The translations under genes and the position numbers were made by a program. A DNA stretch of 64,000 bases from Protaetiibacter sp. GTDB lineage: Bacteria > Actinomycetota > Actinomycetes > Actinomycetales > Microbacteriaceae. Below the pieces are notes generated by a model. The model ran no database searches and was not told the DNA's origin. It was given only the letters and a program-made list of their open reading frames with translations. Positions 17,953 through 27,093 of the stretch are shown piece after piece. The stretch is from positions 30,928 through 94,927 of the forward strand of contig JASLGG010000009.1 of NCBI GenBank assembly GCA_030150265.1, in the 5' to 3' direction. How positions within the stretch are numbered: the stretch's first letter is position 1; every line of letters starts with the position of its first letter.

Positions 17953-19260
17953 ATGCGGGTCCTCGCGGTCTCCAACCTCTACCCGCCACGCGCGCTCGGG
18001 GGATACGAGAGGTCCGCGCAGGAGCTCTGCGAGGGGCTGCGTAGCCGCGGGCACGAGGTGCTCGTCCTCACCTCCCCGGCGGAGCAGGCGGTCCAGGAGG
18101 TCGACGTCGATCGGTCGCTGTCGATGCTCGCATACCTCGACCCTCAGCCTGTCGACCCAGCGATCAAGCTGCTGACCGATCACCGGTGCATGGCCTCGCA
18201 GCGCGACAACACGCTCGTGCTGCTCGACCGTGTCCGCTCCTTCCGGCCCGATGTCGTGCTGTTCTTCAACCTGATCGGCATCGGCGGACTTGCCCTGCTC
18301 GACCTGATGCGGATGAGCGGTGTGCCTTGGGTGTGGAACCTCGGCGACCGCGTTCCCAACGCGATGCTCGAGGGAACGCTCGAGTCGGTGCGGGCGATCT
18401 ACGGCGAGAAGCGGCTGTTCGCCGGTGGACGGGTCTCGCTCGTGAGTGAGGTGCTGCGGCATGAGGTCGAGGGCGGGGGCATCGTGCTCCCCGAGCAGAC
18501 GCGCGTGATCCCCCGCGGCTTCCGGTTCGCCCAGGCACCTCCACGGCGCCGCCGTTCCCAACGCGCGACCCGCTTTCTCTCCGCGGGCACGCTCGGCGAG
18601 GACAAGGGCACCGGGCTGCTCATCAACGCTGTCGCCCTGCTCGCGGGAGAGGGGCGCCGCGACCTCGAGCTGCGCATCGTGGGACCGGGCGACGTCGCCG
18701 GCTACCGTGCGCAGGTACGTGAGCTGGGTCTCGAAGAGCTCGTGCGGATCGAGGGCGAGCTCGACCGGGACGGCCTCGCCGAGCAGTACCGCTGGTCGGA
18801 CCTCTTCCTGTTCCCTGGGCGCGAGCGCGAACCGTTCGGCAGGGTGCCGTTCGAGGCGCTCGCACACGGCAGTGTGCCGATTGTGGCGACCGCGACCGCC
18901 GCATCCGAGTGGCTGCTCGACGGCGTCGATTGTGTCAAGGTGAACCGGGATGCGGAGTCGTTCGCGACCGCGATGGGACGTGCGGTCGGGGGGCAGTACG
19001 AACTGGCAAGGATGGCCGAGGCCGGCGAACGTCTGCTGCGTGGCGCCGTCTCGTTCGAGCGTACGATCGACGCCCATGAGCAGCAGCTCGCCGAGGCCGC
19101 GCGCCCGTTCGTGCCCCTCCCCCCCGACATCGGCGAGCGGGCGCTCATGCGCGACCACGAGGCGCTGCTCGCTGTCTACACCGCGGCCGAACGGCTCGCC
19201 TCGGGGGGAGGTCATTCGGACCTGTCGTCGGCCTCGGGTATCGTGGGGGGCGATCACTGA
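17953..19260 (+). CDS. GT4-family glycosyltransferase
   Basis: A 435-residue GT-B enzyme beginning RVLAVSNLYPPRALGGYE (2-19), a typical GT4 N-terminus with the Gly-rich acceptor loop. The donor domain contains EREPFGRVPFEALAHG, a variant of the E-x7-E motif. Start is ATG 17953 or the in-frame GTG at 17950; GGGAG at 17938-17942 serves either. It lies 4 nt after wzt in the same unit and is followed after 28 nt by a small coiled-coil gene. The frame upstream into wzt is a shadow. It probably extends the glycan exported by Wzm/Wzt. Confidence 0.9.
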   Translation: MRVLAVSNLYPPRALGGYERSAQELCEGLRSRGHEVLVLTSPAEQAVQEVDVDRSLSMLAYLDPQPVDPAIKLLTDHRCMASQRDNTLVLLDRVRSFRPDVVLFFNLIGIGGLALLDLMRMSGVPWVWNLGDRVPNAMLEGTLESVRAIYGEKRLFAGGRVSLVSEVLRHEVEGGGIVLPEQTRVIPRGFRFAQAPPRRRRSQRATRFLSAGTLGEDKGTGLLINAVALLAGEGRRDLELRIVGPGDVAGYRAQVRELGLEELVRIEGELDRDGLAEQYRWSDLFLFPGREREPFGRVPFEALAHGSVPIVATATAASEWLLDGVDCVKVNRDAESFATAMGRAVGGQYELARMAEAGERLLRGAVSFERTIDAHEQQLAEAARPFVPLPPDIGERALMRDHEALLAVYTAAERLASGGGHSDLSSASGIVGGDH

Positions 19261-19288
19261 CCCGGACGCGTCGAGGAGGACGTGGATC

Positions 19289-19540
19289 ATGACCGATATC
19301 GTCGCGCACAGTAGCAAGGCGGACGGTTCCGGCGTGATCAAGCGCCTGGTCGCGCATTACGCTCGCGGTCTCACCCAGGCCCTCCATCGCCGCATGGAGT
19401 TGCTGGAGATCGAGCTCGCTGTGACGCGGCAAGAGAACGACCGCCTGCGCGCCGAGTTGACGTTGCTGCTCAGCGAGCACCGGGCGACGGTCAACAGAGT
19501 CGTGCACCTCGAGGAGTCACTCGCGAGCTCGACGCGGTGA
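19289..19540 (+). CDS. Small coiled-coil protein of unknown function
   Basis: An 83-residue protein with no membrane helix. Residues about 25-80 have a heptad pattern rich in Leu, Glu and Arg, consistent with a parallel coiled coil. The ATG at 19289 has a perfect GAGGAGGA ribosome-binding site at 19273-19280, which makes it a convincing gene despite its size. It is embedded in the plus-strand unit between two glycosyltransferases and downstream of Wzm/Wzt. Chain-length regulators and molecular rulers of ABC-exported O-antigens can use coiled coils, so a length-control or scaffolding role is conceivable; I do not recognise a family. Confidence 0.7.
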   Translation: MTDIVAHSSKADGSGVIKRLVAHYARGLTQALHRRMELLEIELAVTRQENDRLRAELTLLLSEHRATVNRVVHLEESLASSTR

Positions 19541-19631
19541 CGTCTCCGCGTCCGGCTGCTCCGATATCCTGAGTTTGAGGTGCAGGCGGCGCGCCTGCGC
19601 GTGTCGGCGGAAGGGCGGAGCGGTCCAGAGA

Positions 19632-20753
19632 GTGGACGACGAGTTCTCGGAGACCCGCAACGGGTACGGTCGCCCGCGGGTCTTCATGGTGCTTCCCGGG
19701 TTGACGCCTGCCATGAACCCCTACATCCACACCCTCGTGGCTGGGCTGCGTGCCGAGGGCGCCGAGATACGGTTCCTGCAGGGTTGGCGGGCGGCGCCAC
19801 CGCTCGACGCGATCGACGTGATCCACGTGCATTGGCCCGAGTTCCTGGTGCGAGGCCCGATCGGTCCCGTGTTGTCGCTGCGGCGGCTTGCCGCCACGCT
19901 GCGTTATCTCTCGCAGGCGCGCCGCCGCGGCGTTCCCGTCGTGTGGACGCAGCACAACCCTCGGCCGCACGAGAGTGCCGGACGCCTCGAGCGGTGGTAC
20001 CTGCGCTGGTTCGAGCGGCGGGTCGACATCCGCATCTACCTCAACGAGTCGAGCGAGAATGATGCGCGTGCGGGCGTAGTCGTGCTGCACCATGACTACG
20101 CGTCGTGGTACGAGCGCTATCTGCCGCGGCCCGCGGCTCGGGCGCGGCGCCTGCTCAGCTGTTTCGGCATCCTGCGGCCGTACAAGGGCTTCGAGAACGC
20201 GATCACGGCGTTCCGCGAGGTGGTGGCGCCGGATGCGCGTCTCGTGATCGCGGGGCGCGCGGTATCGACCGAGTACGTCGACCGACTGCGGGCACTTGCC
20301 GCTGGCGACGGGCGCATCGAAATCCGTGAGGGCTACGTCGAGGACGACGATCTCGTCGCGTTGCTCGACGAGTCGTCGGCGTCGGTGCTGCCCTACACGA
20401 ACCTCTACAACTCCGGCGCCGTACTGCTATCGCTGACCTTCGATGTGCCGGTGCTCGTGCCGGCGGGTGCGGCGTCGGAGTCGCTGCGCCGCGAGTTCGG
20501 TGTCGACTGGGTGCACACTCACGATGGCCCGGTGACATCCGCGCAGCTCGAGAGGCTGCTGCACGTGGCGCCGCTGGGCACCGTCAACCGCTCCCGCCGC
20601 GACGTCGAGACCGGTGTGCGGCTGCACCTTGAGGTGTACCAGGTCGCCATCGGGTGGGCGCGGGAGTCAGGGGATCGCGAGCTGCTGCGGCGTCGTCTCG
20701 CGACGGCCGCGCTCGTCAGCCACTCGTCGGCGAATCGCGTCCCTGCGCCGTGA
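19632..20753 (+). CDS. Glycosyltransferase, GT4-like
   Basis: About 373 residues from the GTG at 19632; the start is uncertain, as a longer frame to 19575 exists but has poor initiation signals. The first strand VFMVLPG lies near residues 16-22. VIHVHWPE followed by VVWTQHNPRPHE is shared with the protein encoded at 26110-27093, so these two belong to one subfamily. The donor domain has FGILRPYKGFE and LPYTNLYNSGAVLLSL. It is the last gene of the plus-strand unit and its 3' end overlaps the convergent Wzy-like gene by 38 bases. Donor and acceptor are unknown. Confidence 0.85.
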   Translation: MDDEFSETRNGYGRPRVFMVLPGLTPAMNPYIHTLVAGLRAEGAEIRFLQGWRAAPPLDAIDVIHVHWPEFLVRGPIGPVLSLRRLAATLRYLSQARRRGVPVVWTQHNPRPHESAGRLERWYLRWFERRVDIRIYLNESSENDARAGVVVLHHDYASWYERYLPRPAARARRLLSCFGILRPYKGFENAITAFREVVAPDARLVIAGRAVSTEYVDRLRALAAGDGRIEIREGYVEDDDLVALLDESSASVLPYTNLYNSGAVLLSLTFDVPVLVPAGAASESLRREFGVDWVHTHDGPVTSAQLERLLHVAPLGTVNRSRRDVETGVRLHLEVYQVAIGWARESGDRELLRRRLATAALVSHSSANRVPAP

Positions 20754-22020
20754 GCGCTGAACGCCAGCTCAGCTCGCGCGACGCTGTCACACAGCACACC
20801 ACGAAGCTGAGCCAGCCGAACTCGACGAGGATCGAGCTCTCGGTGAGCGACACGAGCAGCAGCGCGACGAGCACGAGCGCGGGCCACGCGTAGATCACGC
20901 TGCGTCGGCGGCCCGCGAGCAGCCACGAGCGCGCGAAGGCGAGGCCCAGCATGCCGACGACGATCACGAGCCCGATGACGCCCAGCTGAAACCACACGTC
21001 GAGAAAGGCGTTGAGCGCCGATTGCGCGGGCCGGTCGGTCGAGGTCGTGAGGGCCAGATACGGTGGGACATCCGGATGCCATCGTCCGGTCCAGCCCCAG
21101 CCCTCGATCATGTTGCCCGGCAGCAGCGTTACGATCTTCTGCCAGAGGTGCAGCCGGTAGTCGAGCACACCTTGTGCGTTGAACAGGCGTACGAGTGCCC
21201 CGCGGAAGCTCCAGGAGAGCACGACGAGCGCCACGGCCACACCGAGGATGGCGAACTGCCAGCCTTGCCGTCGGTCGGGTCGCACGCGGCGGATGCCGTA
21301 CAGAACGGCCGCGGCGACGGCGACGACTCCAGCGGTACCGACGATGATGGGTGACTGGGTGAGCACAATGCACAGCCCCGCGCCGACGAGCGAGAGCACC
21401 CCCACGAGCGGGCGCACCGAGCGTGTGCGTAGCTCGGTGGCGAAGCTCACGGCCGCGACGAGCGCGAGCAGGCCGAGCTGGTTGCGGGTCTGCAGCACAC
21501 CCGAGATCGGGCCGAGCTCGGCGATCCGCGCTTGCACGTTGAAGAAAGGGATCGGCGCGTCGATCAGCACGCCCGAGAACACCTCAATCGCGAGCGAGGC
21601 ACCGAGCACGATCCTCAGTACGTCGCCCCAGGTGCGCACGATCTGGATCGTGTCCCGGGTGGACGCGATGAAGACCCCCACGAAGGCGTAGGCGACCAGG
21701 TATCCCACGCCGCCCAGCGTCACCCATCGGTACTCGCTCCACATGAGCGAGATGGCCGCCCAACCCAGGAACACGATCAGCGAGATCGGCGGGATCTCAT
21801 GGTCGAGTTCGGCACGCCGAACCCACAGCACAAGCGCCATGAGCGCCACGAGCCCACACAGCGCTGCAAGGTAGCCCGCCCATCCGGTGAGCCGGATGAG
21901 GGGATAGCTGAGCGAAGCGATGCCCACCCCCACGGTGGCCAGCGCGGCCGAGAACCGCGGACTCCGCAGCAGCCCGGCGAAGGCTGCCGCCACCTCCCGC
22001 GGCTCCGGGGGGGTGCTCAT
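20716..22020 (-). CDS. Wzy/O-antigen ligase-like membrane protein (first of three, His replaced)
   Basis: A 434-residue protein with about ten to twelve helices and a large external loop near 285-340, matching the Wzy_C/O-antigen ligase fold. Family landmarks present are LQTRNQLG (176-183) and LDYRLHLW...GWGW (286-310). At the position where its two neighbours have His in the loop motif H-x-x-[YW]-L, this protein has Leu336 (ALNAFLDV). That His is important in WaaL-type ligases, so this copy may be altered in mechanism or inactive. It is the last gene of a three-gene minus-strand unit, starting with an ATGA overlap with the preceding gene. Confidence 0.85.
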   Translation of the reverse strand: MSTPPEPREVAAAFAGLLRSPRFSAALATVGVGIASLSYPLIRLTGWAGYLAALCGLVALMALVLWVRRAELDHEIPPISLIVFLGWAAISLMWSEYRWVTLGGVGYLVAYAFVGVFIASTRDTIQIVRTWGDVLRIVLGASLAIEVFSGVLIDAPIPFFNVQARIAELGPISGVLQTRNQLGLLALVAAVSFATELRTRSVRPLVGVLSLVGAGLCIVLTQSPIIVGTAGVVAVAAAVLYGIRRVRPDRRQGWQFAILGVAVALVVLSWSFRGALVRLFNAQGVLDYRLHLWQKIVTLLPGNMIEGWGWTGRWHPDVPPYLALTTSTDRPAQSALNAFLDVWFQLGVIGLVIVVGMLGLAFARSWLLAGRRRSVIYAWPALVLVALLLVSLTESSILVEFGWLSFVVCCVTASRELSWRSALTAQGRDSPTSG

Positions 22021-23318
22021 GCCGCGACCGCCTCCGCACGTTCGGGGTCACGCCACCCGGTCTTGACAGCTATGGTGACGAGCAGCGCGAAGCCGATCTC
22101 GATGATGAGTCGGCTCTCGGCGAGGCTCTGCACGAGCAGGGCGACGAGCAGTAGCAGGGGCGCAGCCGCCTCGGGCCAGCGCAGCTCGGAGGGCGCGTAG
22201 CGGATGCGCTGCAGCTCGGCAGCCATGCCCCAGCTGCGCACGAGGGCACCGAGCACGAGCAGGACGAACAGCGCAAGGCCGATCCCGCCGAGTTGCAGGA
22301 ACACGTCGAGCCACGCGTCGTGCGCCTGCAGATAGGTGACGCCCTTGATCACGACGAGGTCGTCGAAGGGCTCGACCCACGGCACCCAATAACTCACCCA
22401 GCCCCACCCGGCGACCGGCCGTTCCATCGCGAGCTCGCTGACGCTCTGCCAGATGCCGAGGCGATTGGTGAGGTCGCTCGACTTGCCGAGTAGCCCGAGC
22501 AGCCACCCGCGCGCCACGAATGCGGTCACGCCGAGCGCGATGGCGAGGGCGACACCGCTCGCGAAGACCCCCCGCCGGGCGCGACCCGAGGTGCGGCGGA
22601 CCAGAGCGAGGAACCCCGTCACCAGCAGCACGATAGCCCCCGCCACGATGACGGTCGATGAACGGGTGAGCGCTAGTGTCGCGATCGCGACCGCGATCCA
22701 CAGCCAACCCCACACCGGTGATCCCTTGCGCGCCAGCACCCGCAGCATGAACACAATCAGTGCGACCAGTGCGAGCATCCCGAGGATGTTGGCATTGCCT
22801 ACAATGCCCTGGATGCGCCCACCCGCGAAGAGTAGCTCGCGCGACCAGTAGAAGGCTTTCGGGATCGTCGTGAGCTCGTGGTAGTCGACCCAGAACGGCA
22901 GCACGGGACGGCGTACGAACGCGGACACGACGAACTCGAACAGCAGCGAGAGGCCTAGGATCCATCGCATCGCGTGGGCGAAGGTCGCGAGCACGTCCTC
23001 CCAGCTGAGGCAGGTGGCGAGGAACGCGCCGACGGACGTCGTGGCGAGCGTCAACAGCACCCCAAGCGCCGAGGCGCCCGGGTACGCCGACCACGCGATC
23101 GACAGTGCCGCGAACGCGAGGAACAGGAGCAGCCAGATCGGCATCCGGCGCGGGTCGACGCGCTGCCGGACGAGCTCGACAATCGACAGCACGACGATGA
23201 TCGCGGCGAGTGCGCCCCAGCCCCACCAGCTCAACAGATAACGCCAGAAGTCGCCGGCCGCGAGAACCCCGAAGCAGAGCACCGCGAGGGCGCGCTGATA
23301 GCTCGTCGCGGCCTTCAT
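22017..23318 (-). CDS. Wzy/O-antigen ligase-like membrane protein (second of three)
   Basis: A 433-residue polytopic protein with about eleven helices. It carries GNANILG (174-180), LTNRLGIW (283-290), GWGW (304-307) and the external-loop motif AHDAWLDV with His333, as expected of a functional polymerase or ligase that joins lipid-linked sugar units outside the membrane. Start ATG 23318 is 9 nt after the stop of the first gene of the unit; the stop overlaps the next start by four bases. The similarity of motif spacing to its two neighbours indicates tandem duplication and divergence. Confidence 0.88.
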   Translation of the reverse strand: MKAATSYQRALAVLCFGVLAAGDFWRYLLSWWGWGALAAIIVVLSIVELVRQRVDPRRMPIWLLLFLAFAALSIAWSAYPGASALGVLLTLATTSVGAFLATCLSWEDVLATFAHAMRWILGLSLLFEFVVSAFVRRPVLPFWVDYHELTTIPKAFYWSRELLFAGGRIQGIVGNANILGMLALVALIVFMLRVLARKGSPVWGWLWIAVAIATLALTRSSTVIVAGAIVLLVTGFLALVRRTSGRARRGVFASGVALAIALGVTAFVARGWLLGLLGKSSDLTNRLGIWQSVSELAMERPVAGWGWVSYWVPWVEPFDDLVVIKGVTYLQAHDAWLDVFLQLGGIGLALFVLLVLGALVRSWGMAAELQRIRYAPSELRWPEAAAPLLLLVALLVQSLAESRLIIEIGFALLVTIAVKTGWRDPERAEAVAA

Positions 23319-23327
23319 GGCACCAGG

Positions 23328-24605
23328 CTAGCGGGACGCGGCCACGGCGGATGGTGACCATCCGGGCGGCTGTGCGTCATCGCGACGCCAGCGACTGCCG
23401 CCTAGCAGCACGAGGGCAAACAACCAGAGTCCCAGCGGGCGGGTGAGCATGGTCTCCGGCACCGTGTAGACGAGCGTGATGATGACGACCAACGGGAACC
23501 AATACGCCACCCGGTGCGTCTCGCGCAGCACGGTGAGTGCGGAGCGGGCGGAGGCCGAGACGAGCATCCACAGCAGCACCGCGAAGCCGACGAGGCCCAG
23601 TGTGAGGATCACCTCCAGATAGGAGTTGTGCGGATGCGAGAAACTGAAGGAGAGGTCGCGCTGGATTTCCCACCCTGCGGCCTGGCCCGGCGCCCACACC
23701 GAGTTCCAGCCGTATCCCAGCACCGGCTGCTCCATCGCGACCTTCCAGGCGTGGTCCCAGATGACTGTGCGCCCGGTGAGGCTCGAGCTGCGTCCGAGTA
23801 GTTCGGTCACCACGGTCCAGGCGAGGGCTGCCGTGACCACGAGTGCGCATCCGACGCTCGCCACGACGAGCCGCACCACGCGACCCCGCGGACCCGAGGT
23901 GCGCCGCACCACGAGCACGATACCGGCGACGATCGCGGCCGTGCCGAGGGCCACCACAGCGGTCGCCGATCGCGTTGCGGCGACGCCGGCGAGTACGACG
24001 GTGATCGCGAGGATGCGCGCCACCCGCAGCCCCGCTGCGTGTGGTCTGACTGCGATGAGAGCCGGTAGCCCGATCGCCAGCGTGTAGCCCAGGGTGTTGC
24101 GGTGCGAATAGATACCCTGCAGCGCGCCCTGTTGGTAATCCACGGAGGTGAGGCCGGTCGCGGGATCGATTGCGGCTGCGGCGAGCGAAACCATGAGCAC
24201 CGCGACCGTCGCGATCGCGATGCCGCGCACGACCGTGTGACTGCCCGCTCCGGCGAGCAGCACGAGGCCGGTGGCGACTACGACGATGGATACCGCCGCG
24301 CCGTCGAGTGCCGCCCAGGAGAAGTCGCTCCACAGCGGAGACACGGCGACGAGCGCGAGGAACGCCCAAAGCGGCCACGCTCGCGTGAACGCCTCGCGCA
24401 GGGCGACGAGGCTCGGCCCGAGGGTGAAGCTCGCGATGAGCAGCATGAGCACGATCTCGAACCCGGTGAAGTGCAGATCCCACAACGGCTGCGAGTATAT
24501 GAGGAAGCACAGGCCGGCGATCACGGTGCCCGCAACGGAGCGGTATCGCGATTGCAGGCTACGCACCCGATCGAAACTACCCGACTCGGCGCCACCGCCG
24601 CGCAT
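23328..24605 (-). CDS. Wzy/O-antigen ligase-like membrane protein (third of three, promoter-proximal)
   Basis: A 425-residue polytopic protein with about eleven helices. SHRNTLGYTLA (167-177), LTGRTVIWDHAW (276-287), YGWNSVW (298-304) and the external loop motif SHPHNSYLEV with His326 are the best fit to the Wzy_C consensus among the three tandem copies. It should polymerise repeat units or ligate a finished chain at the outer face of the membrane. It heads the minus-strand unit and is divergent from the sugar-transferase gene, with starts only 47 nt apart and apparently overlapping -10 boxes. No strong ribosome-binding site is seen for the ATG at 24605. Confidence 0.9.
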   Translation of the reverse strand: MRGGGAESGSFDRVRSLQSRYRSVAGTVIAGLCFLIYSQPLWDLHFTGFEIVLMLLIASFTLGPSLVALREAFTRAWPLWAFLALVAVSPLWSDFSWAALDGAAVSIVVVATGLVLLAGAGSHTVVRGIAIATVAVLMVSLAAAAIDPATGLTSVDYQQGALQGIYSHRNTLGYTLAIGLPALIAVRPHAAGLRVARILAITVVLAGVAATRSATAVVALGTAAIVAGIVLVVRRTSGPRGRVVRLVVASVGCALVVTAALAWTVVTELLGRSSSLTGRTVIWDHAWKVAMEQPVLGYGWNSVWAPGQAAGWEIQRDLSFSFSHPHNSYLEVILTLGLVGFAVLLWMLVSASARSALTVLRETHRVAYWFPLVVIITLVYTVPETMLTRPLGLWLFALVLLGGSRWRRDDAQPPGWSPSAVAASR

Positions 24606-24625
24606 CCGGCGTCAGCGAGCTGCGG

Positions 24626-24632
24626 TACCCTA
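24626..24632. promoter_or_regulatory. Overlapping divergent -10 boxes (TACCCTA)
   Basis: On the plus strand TACCCT (24626-24631) precedes the sugar-transferase gene; on the minus strand TAGGGT (24632-24627) precedes the triple Wzy unit. Both match TAnnnT and share five bases, so polymerase binding in one direction would exclude the other. This is read from sequence only; no -35 boxes are clear. Confidence 0.45.
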
Positions 24633-24652
24633 GCGAACCGAGAGAGGTGAGC

Positions 24653-26116
24653 GTGGTTTCAGGTTCGGAGGTGAGCGCGGTCGGTGATCCGCAACCCCCG
24701 CATCGTCGCTGGGATCGGGACTTCGCGCGGCGGCTCGCGCTGCTCGACGCTCTCATGCTGCTGATCGCCGTCACGGTCGCACGCGTCGTGTGGTTCGGCA
24801 CCGAGAGCGCCGAGATCGCGAGCCGGGTGCGCTCCGCCCCCGATTACTGGGTCGCCGCCCTCGCCCTCGCGCTCGTCTGGTGGATCGTGCTCGGCATGTA
24901 CGCGACGCGCATCGCGGCTGTTGTGGGCATCGGCGTCACCGAGTATCAGCGCGTGATCGAGGCCAGCGTGATGGTGTTCGCTCTCGTGTCGATCGTAGCG
25001 CTCGTGTTGGCGGCGTCGCTCTCGCGAGGATTCCTGCTCGTGGCGTTCCCACTCGGGATCGTGCTGCTCCTCGGCGGGCGGTGGGGTGCGCGACACTGGC
25101 TCATCGCGCGTCGCCGTGTGATCGGCGATTATTCAACGCGTGTGCTGCTCGTGGGCGGCCCAGTCTCGGTCGGGCACCTCTACGCCGAGCTGGTGCGCCG
25201 CAAGCACGCCGGCTACACGCCGGTCGGCGTATGCCTCGCGCTCGACAGCGGCACCGTCGATCTGGCCGTTCCGGTCGTCGGGTCGGCCGACGATATCGTC
25301 GCGGCGGCCAGTGCGGTGCGGGCCGATATGGTCATGGTCGCCGGCCATGGCCCCACCGGCTCCGAGTTCGTGCGTCGGGTCGGTTGGCAGCTCGAGCAAT
25401 CCGAGATCGAGCTCGTGGTAGCGACGTCGTTCACCGACATCGTGGGCCAGCGCATCCATGTGCGCCCCGTGGCGGGCCTTCCTCTCATCCATGTGCAGGT
25501 GCCGCGCTACGAGGGCGGGCGGCTCGTGGTCAAGACCGTCTTCGACTTCGTTGTCGCAGTGGTGGCCCTCATCCTGCTGTCGCCGATCATGCTCCTCGCG
25601 GCCCTCGCCGTGGTGACCACGAGCCGCGGCCCCGCGATCTACCGTCAGGTGCGGGTCGGTCGCGATGGCGTGGAGTTCGAGGTCTTCAAGTTCCGGTCGA
25701 TGCGGGTGGGTGCGGACCGCGAGGTGCGCGATCTCGCCGCGGTCAACGAGGCCGCCGGCCCACTGTTCAAGATGCGTCACGACCCACGCGTGACGCGGGT
25801 GGGTCGTATTCTGCGCCGCACGAGCATCGACGAACTTCCGCAGATCTTCAATGTGCTGCGGGGTGAGATGTCGATCGTGGGTCCGCGACCGCCTCTGCCA
25901 CAGGAGGTCGAGCGGTACGAGCCGGATGTGCACCGCCGATTCCTCGTGAAGCCCGGCATCACGGGACCATGGCAGATCTCGGGACGTTCCAACCTGTCGT
26001 GGGACGAGAGTGTGCGACTCGACCTGTTCTATGTGGAGAACTGGTCGCTCGTGACCGACATCGTGTACTGCTTCCGCACCGTCGTCGCGGTCGTGCGGGG
26101 CAGCGGGGCCTACTGA
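24653..26116 (+). CDS. Polyprenyl glycosylphosphotransferase (initiating sugar transferase)
   Basis: Transfers a sugar-1-phosphate from a nucleotide sugar to undecaprenyl phosphate, the first committed step of repeat-unit assembly. The 487-residue protein has about four N-terminal helices, a central CoA-binding-like cytoplasmic domain, then a re-entrant helix and the catalytic domain with KFRSM, RRTSIDELPQ and VGPRPPLP in the expected order, ending in PGITGPWQISGR. This is the CpsE/WbaP (PNPT) architecture. Start is taken as GTG 24653, six bases after GAGAGG; GTG 24647 is the alternative. The 3' end overlaps the convergent glycosyltransferase gene by 7 bases. It appears to be a single-gene unit sharing its promoter region with the Wzy genes. 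Confidence 0.95.
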   Translation: MVSGSEVSAVGDPQPPHRRWDRDFARRLALLDALMLLIAVTVARVVWFGTESAEIASRVRSAPDYWVAALALALVWWIVLGMYATRIAAVVGIGVTEYQRVIEASVMVFALVSIVALVLAASLSRGFLLVAFPLGIVLLLGGRWGARHWLIARRRVIGDYSTRVLLVGGPVSVGHLYAELVRRKHAGYTPVGVCLALDSGTVDLAVPVVGSADDIVAAASAVRADMVMVAGHGPTGSEFVRRVGWQLEQSEIELVVATSFTDIVGQRIHVRPVAGLPLIHVQVPRYEGGRLVVKTVFDFVVAVVALILLSPIMLLAALAVVTTSRGPAIYRQVRVGRDGVEFEVFKFRSMRVGADREVRDLAAVNEAAGPLFKMRHDPRVTRVGRILRRTSIDELPQIFNVLRGEMSIVGPRPPLPQEVERYEPDVHRRFLVKPGITGPWQISGRSNLSWDESVRLDLFYVENWSLVTDIVYCFRTVVAVVRGSGAY

Positions 26117-27093
26117 CGCAGCTGCCGGTACAGTCGCGCGTACGACGCCGCGATGGTGCTCCAGTCACGGCCTGTGAACACCGGGCGAGACGACGCGCGC
26201 GGGCGCCGGGCCGTCTCGAGCGCGGCGACGATCGCCGCCGGCGTGAGGGGCGCATCGAAGAGTGTCAGCCATCCGGGTCCGATTTCATCCGCGATCTCGA
26301 TGGTCGACGTGGTTCGGGGAGCCAATACAGGAGTTCCAAGGGAGAGGGCCAGCAGCAGCGCGCCGGAGTTGCCGAGGGTGCGGTAGGGGAGCACCACGAG
26401 TTCAGCCTGGCCGATGAGGCCGGACAGCTCGACGGGGGGAACGTGCTCGAGGCGAAGCGTGATCCGGGGATCCTCTGCGGTGCGCTCGCGCAGCCAGGCT
26501 GCGATGGCGTCATCCGACACGCTTCCCGCCACGACGAGCGAGAGCGTCGGATCTGTGAGCTGCACGAAGGTGCGGAGAAGCGCATCGGCGCCTTTATACT
26601 TGCGCAGCTTGCCGAACATCAGCAGCATCCCCGGTGTCCGTTCCGTTATCGGACTCGGGTAGGAGTCGGCATAGTGACCGTGCTTGATCAGGATGTCGCC
26701 CTCGTCACCCCCGTACATCACGACGCGCGTCGCAACAGTCGCCCGCAGCATCCGATCGAGCCTCGCGTCGAGGCGAGATCCCTCCTCATGAGGGTGCTGA
26801 TTGTGAACGGTCCAGACAACAGGGGTGCGATGCAGCCGAATCCGGGCGATTAGGAGCACAGTGGCGATCGCCTTCACGATGCGGCGCGACGCGGTCCGGC
26901 CCCGGTAGAGGTTCTCGGGCCAGTGCAGGTGGAGCACCCCCCAACGCCCGAGGAGGGCGTGCCGCCACGCAAACCAGCGAACCGCGATGCCCTGCACCTC
27001 GAGCGCAGAGGCCAGCTCAGTGAGGAACGGGTTGGTCCGGTGATCGGGTCGGCGCACCGAGAACAGCACGGTGAGCGTGGCGCGGTCGTTCAC
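26110..27093 (-). CDS. Glycosyltransferase, GT4-like
   Basis: A 327-residue enzyme related to that encoded at 19632. It shares VLHLHWPEN and VVWTVHNQHPHEE near residues 52-110, and the donor-domain strings MFGKLRKYKG and LPYRTLGNSGALLLALSLGTP. The GTG at 27093 is preferred because CGGAGATCGAG lies at ribosome-binding distance upstream; the longer frame to 27240 runs through the divergent promoter region. It is monocistronic between the convergent sugar-transferase gene and the divergent pyruvyl-transferase operon. The closeness of its HWPE/HNxHPHE motifs to the 19632 product suggests similar acceptor recognition. Confidence 0.85.
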   Translation of the reverse strand: MNDRATLTVLFSVRRPDHRTNPFLTELASALEVQGIAVRWFAWRHALLGRWGVLHLHWPENLYRGRTASRRIVKAIATVLLIARIRLHRTPVVWTVHNQHPHEEGSRLDARLDRMLRATVATRVVMYGGDEGDILIKHGHYADSYPSPITERTPGMLLMFGKLRKYKGADALLRTFVQLTDPTLSLVVAGSVSDDAIAAWLRERTAEDPRITLRLEHVPPVELSGLIGQAELVVLPYRTLGNSGALLLALSLGTPVLAPRTTSTIEIADEIGPGWLTLFDAPLTPAAIVAALETARRPRASSRPVFTGRDWSTIAASYARLYRQLRQ

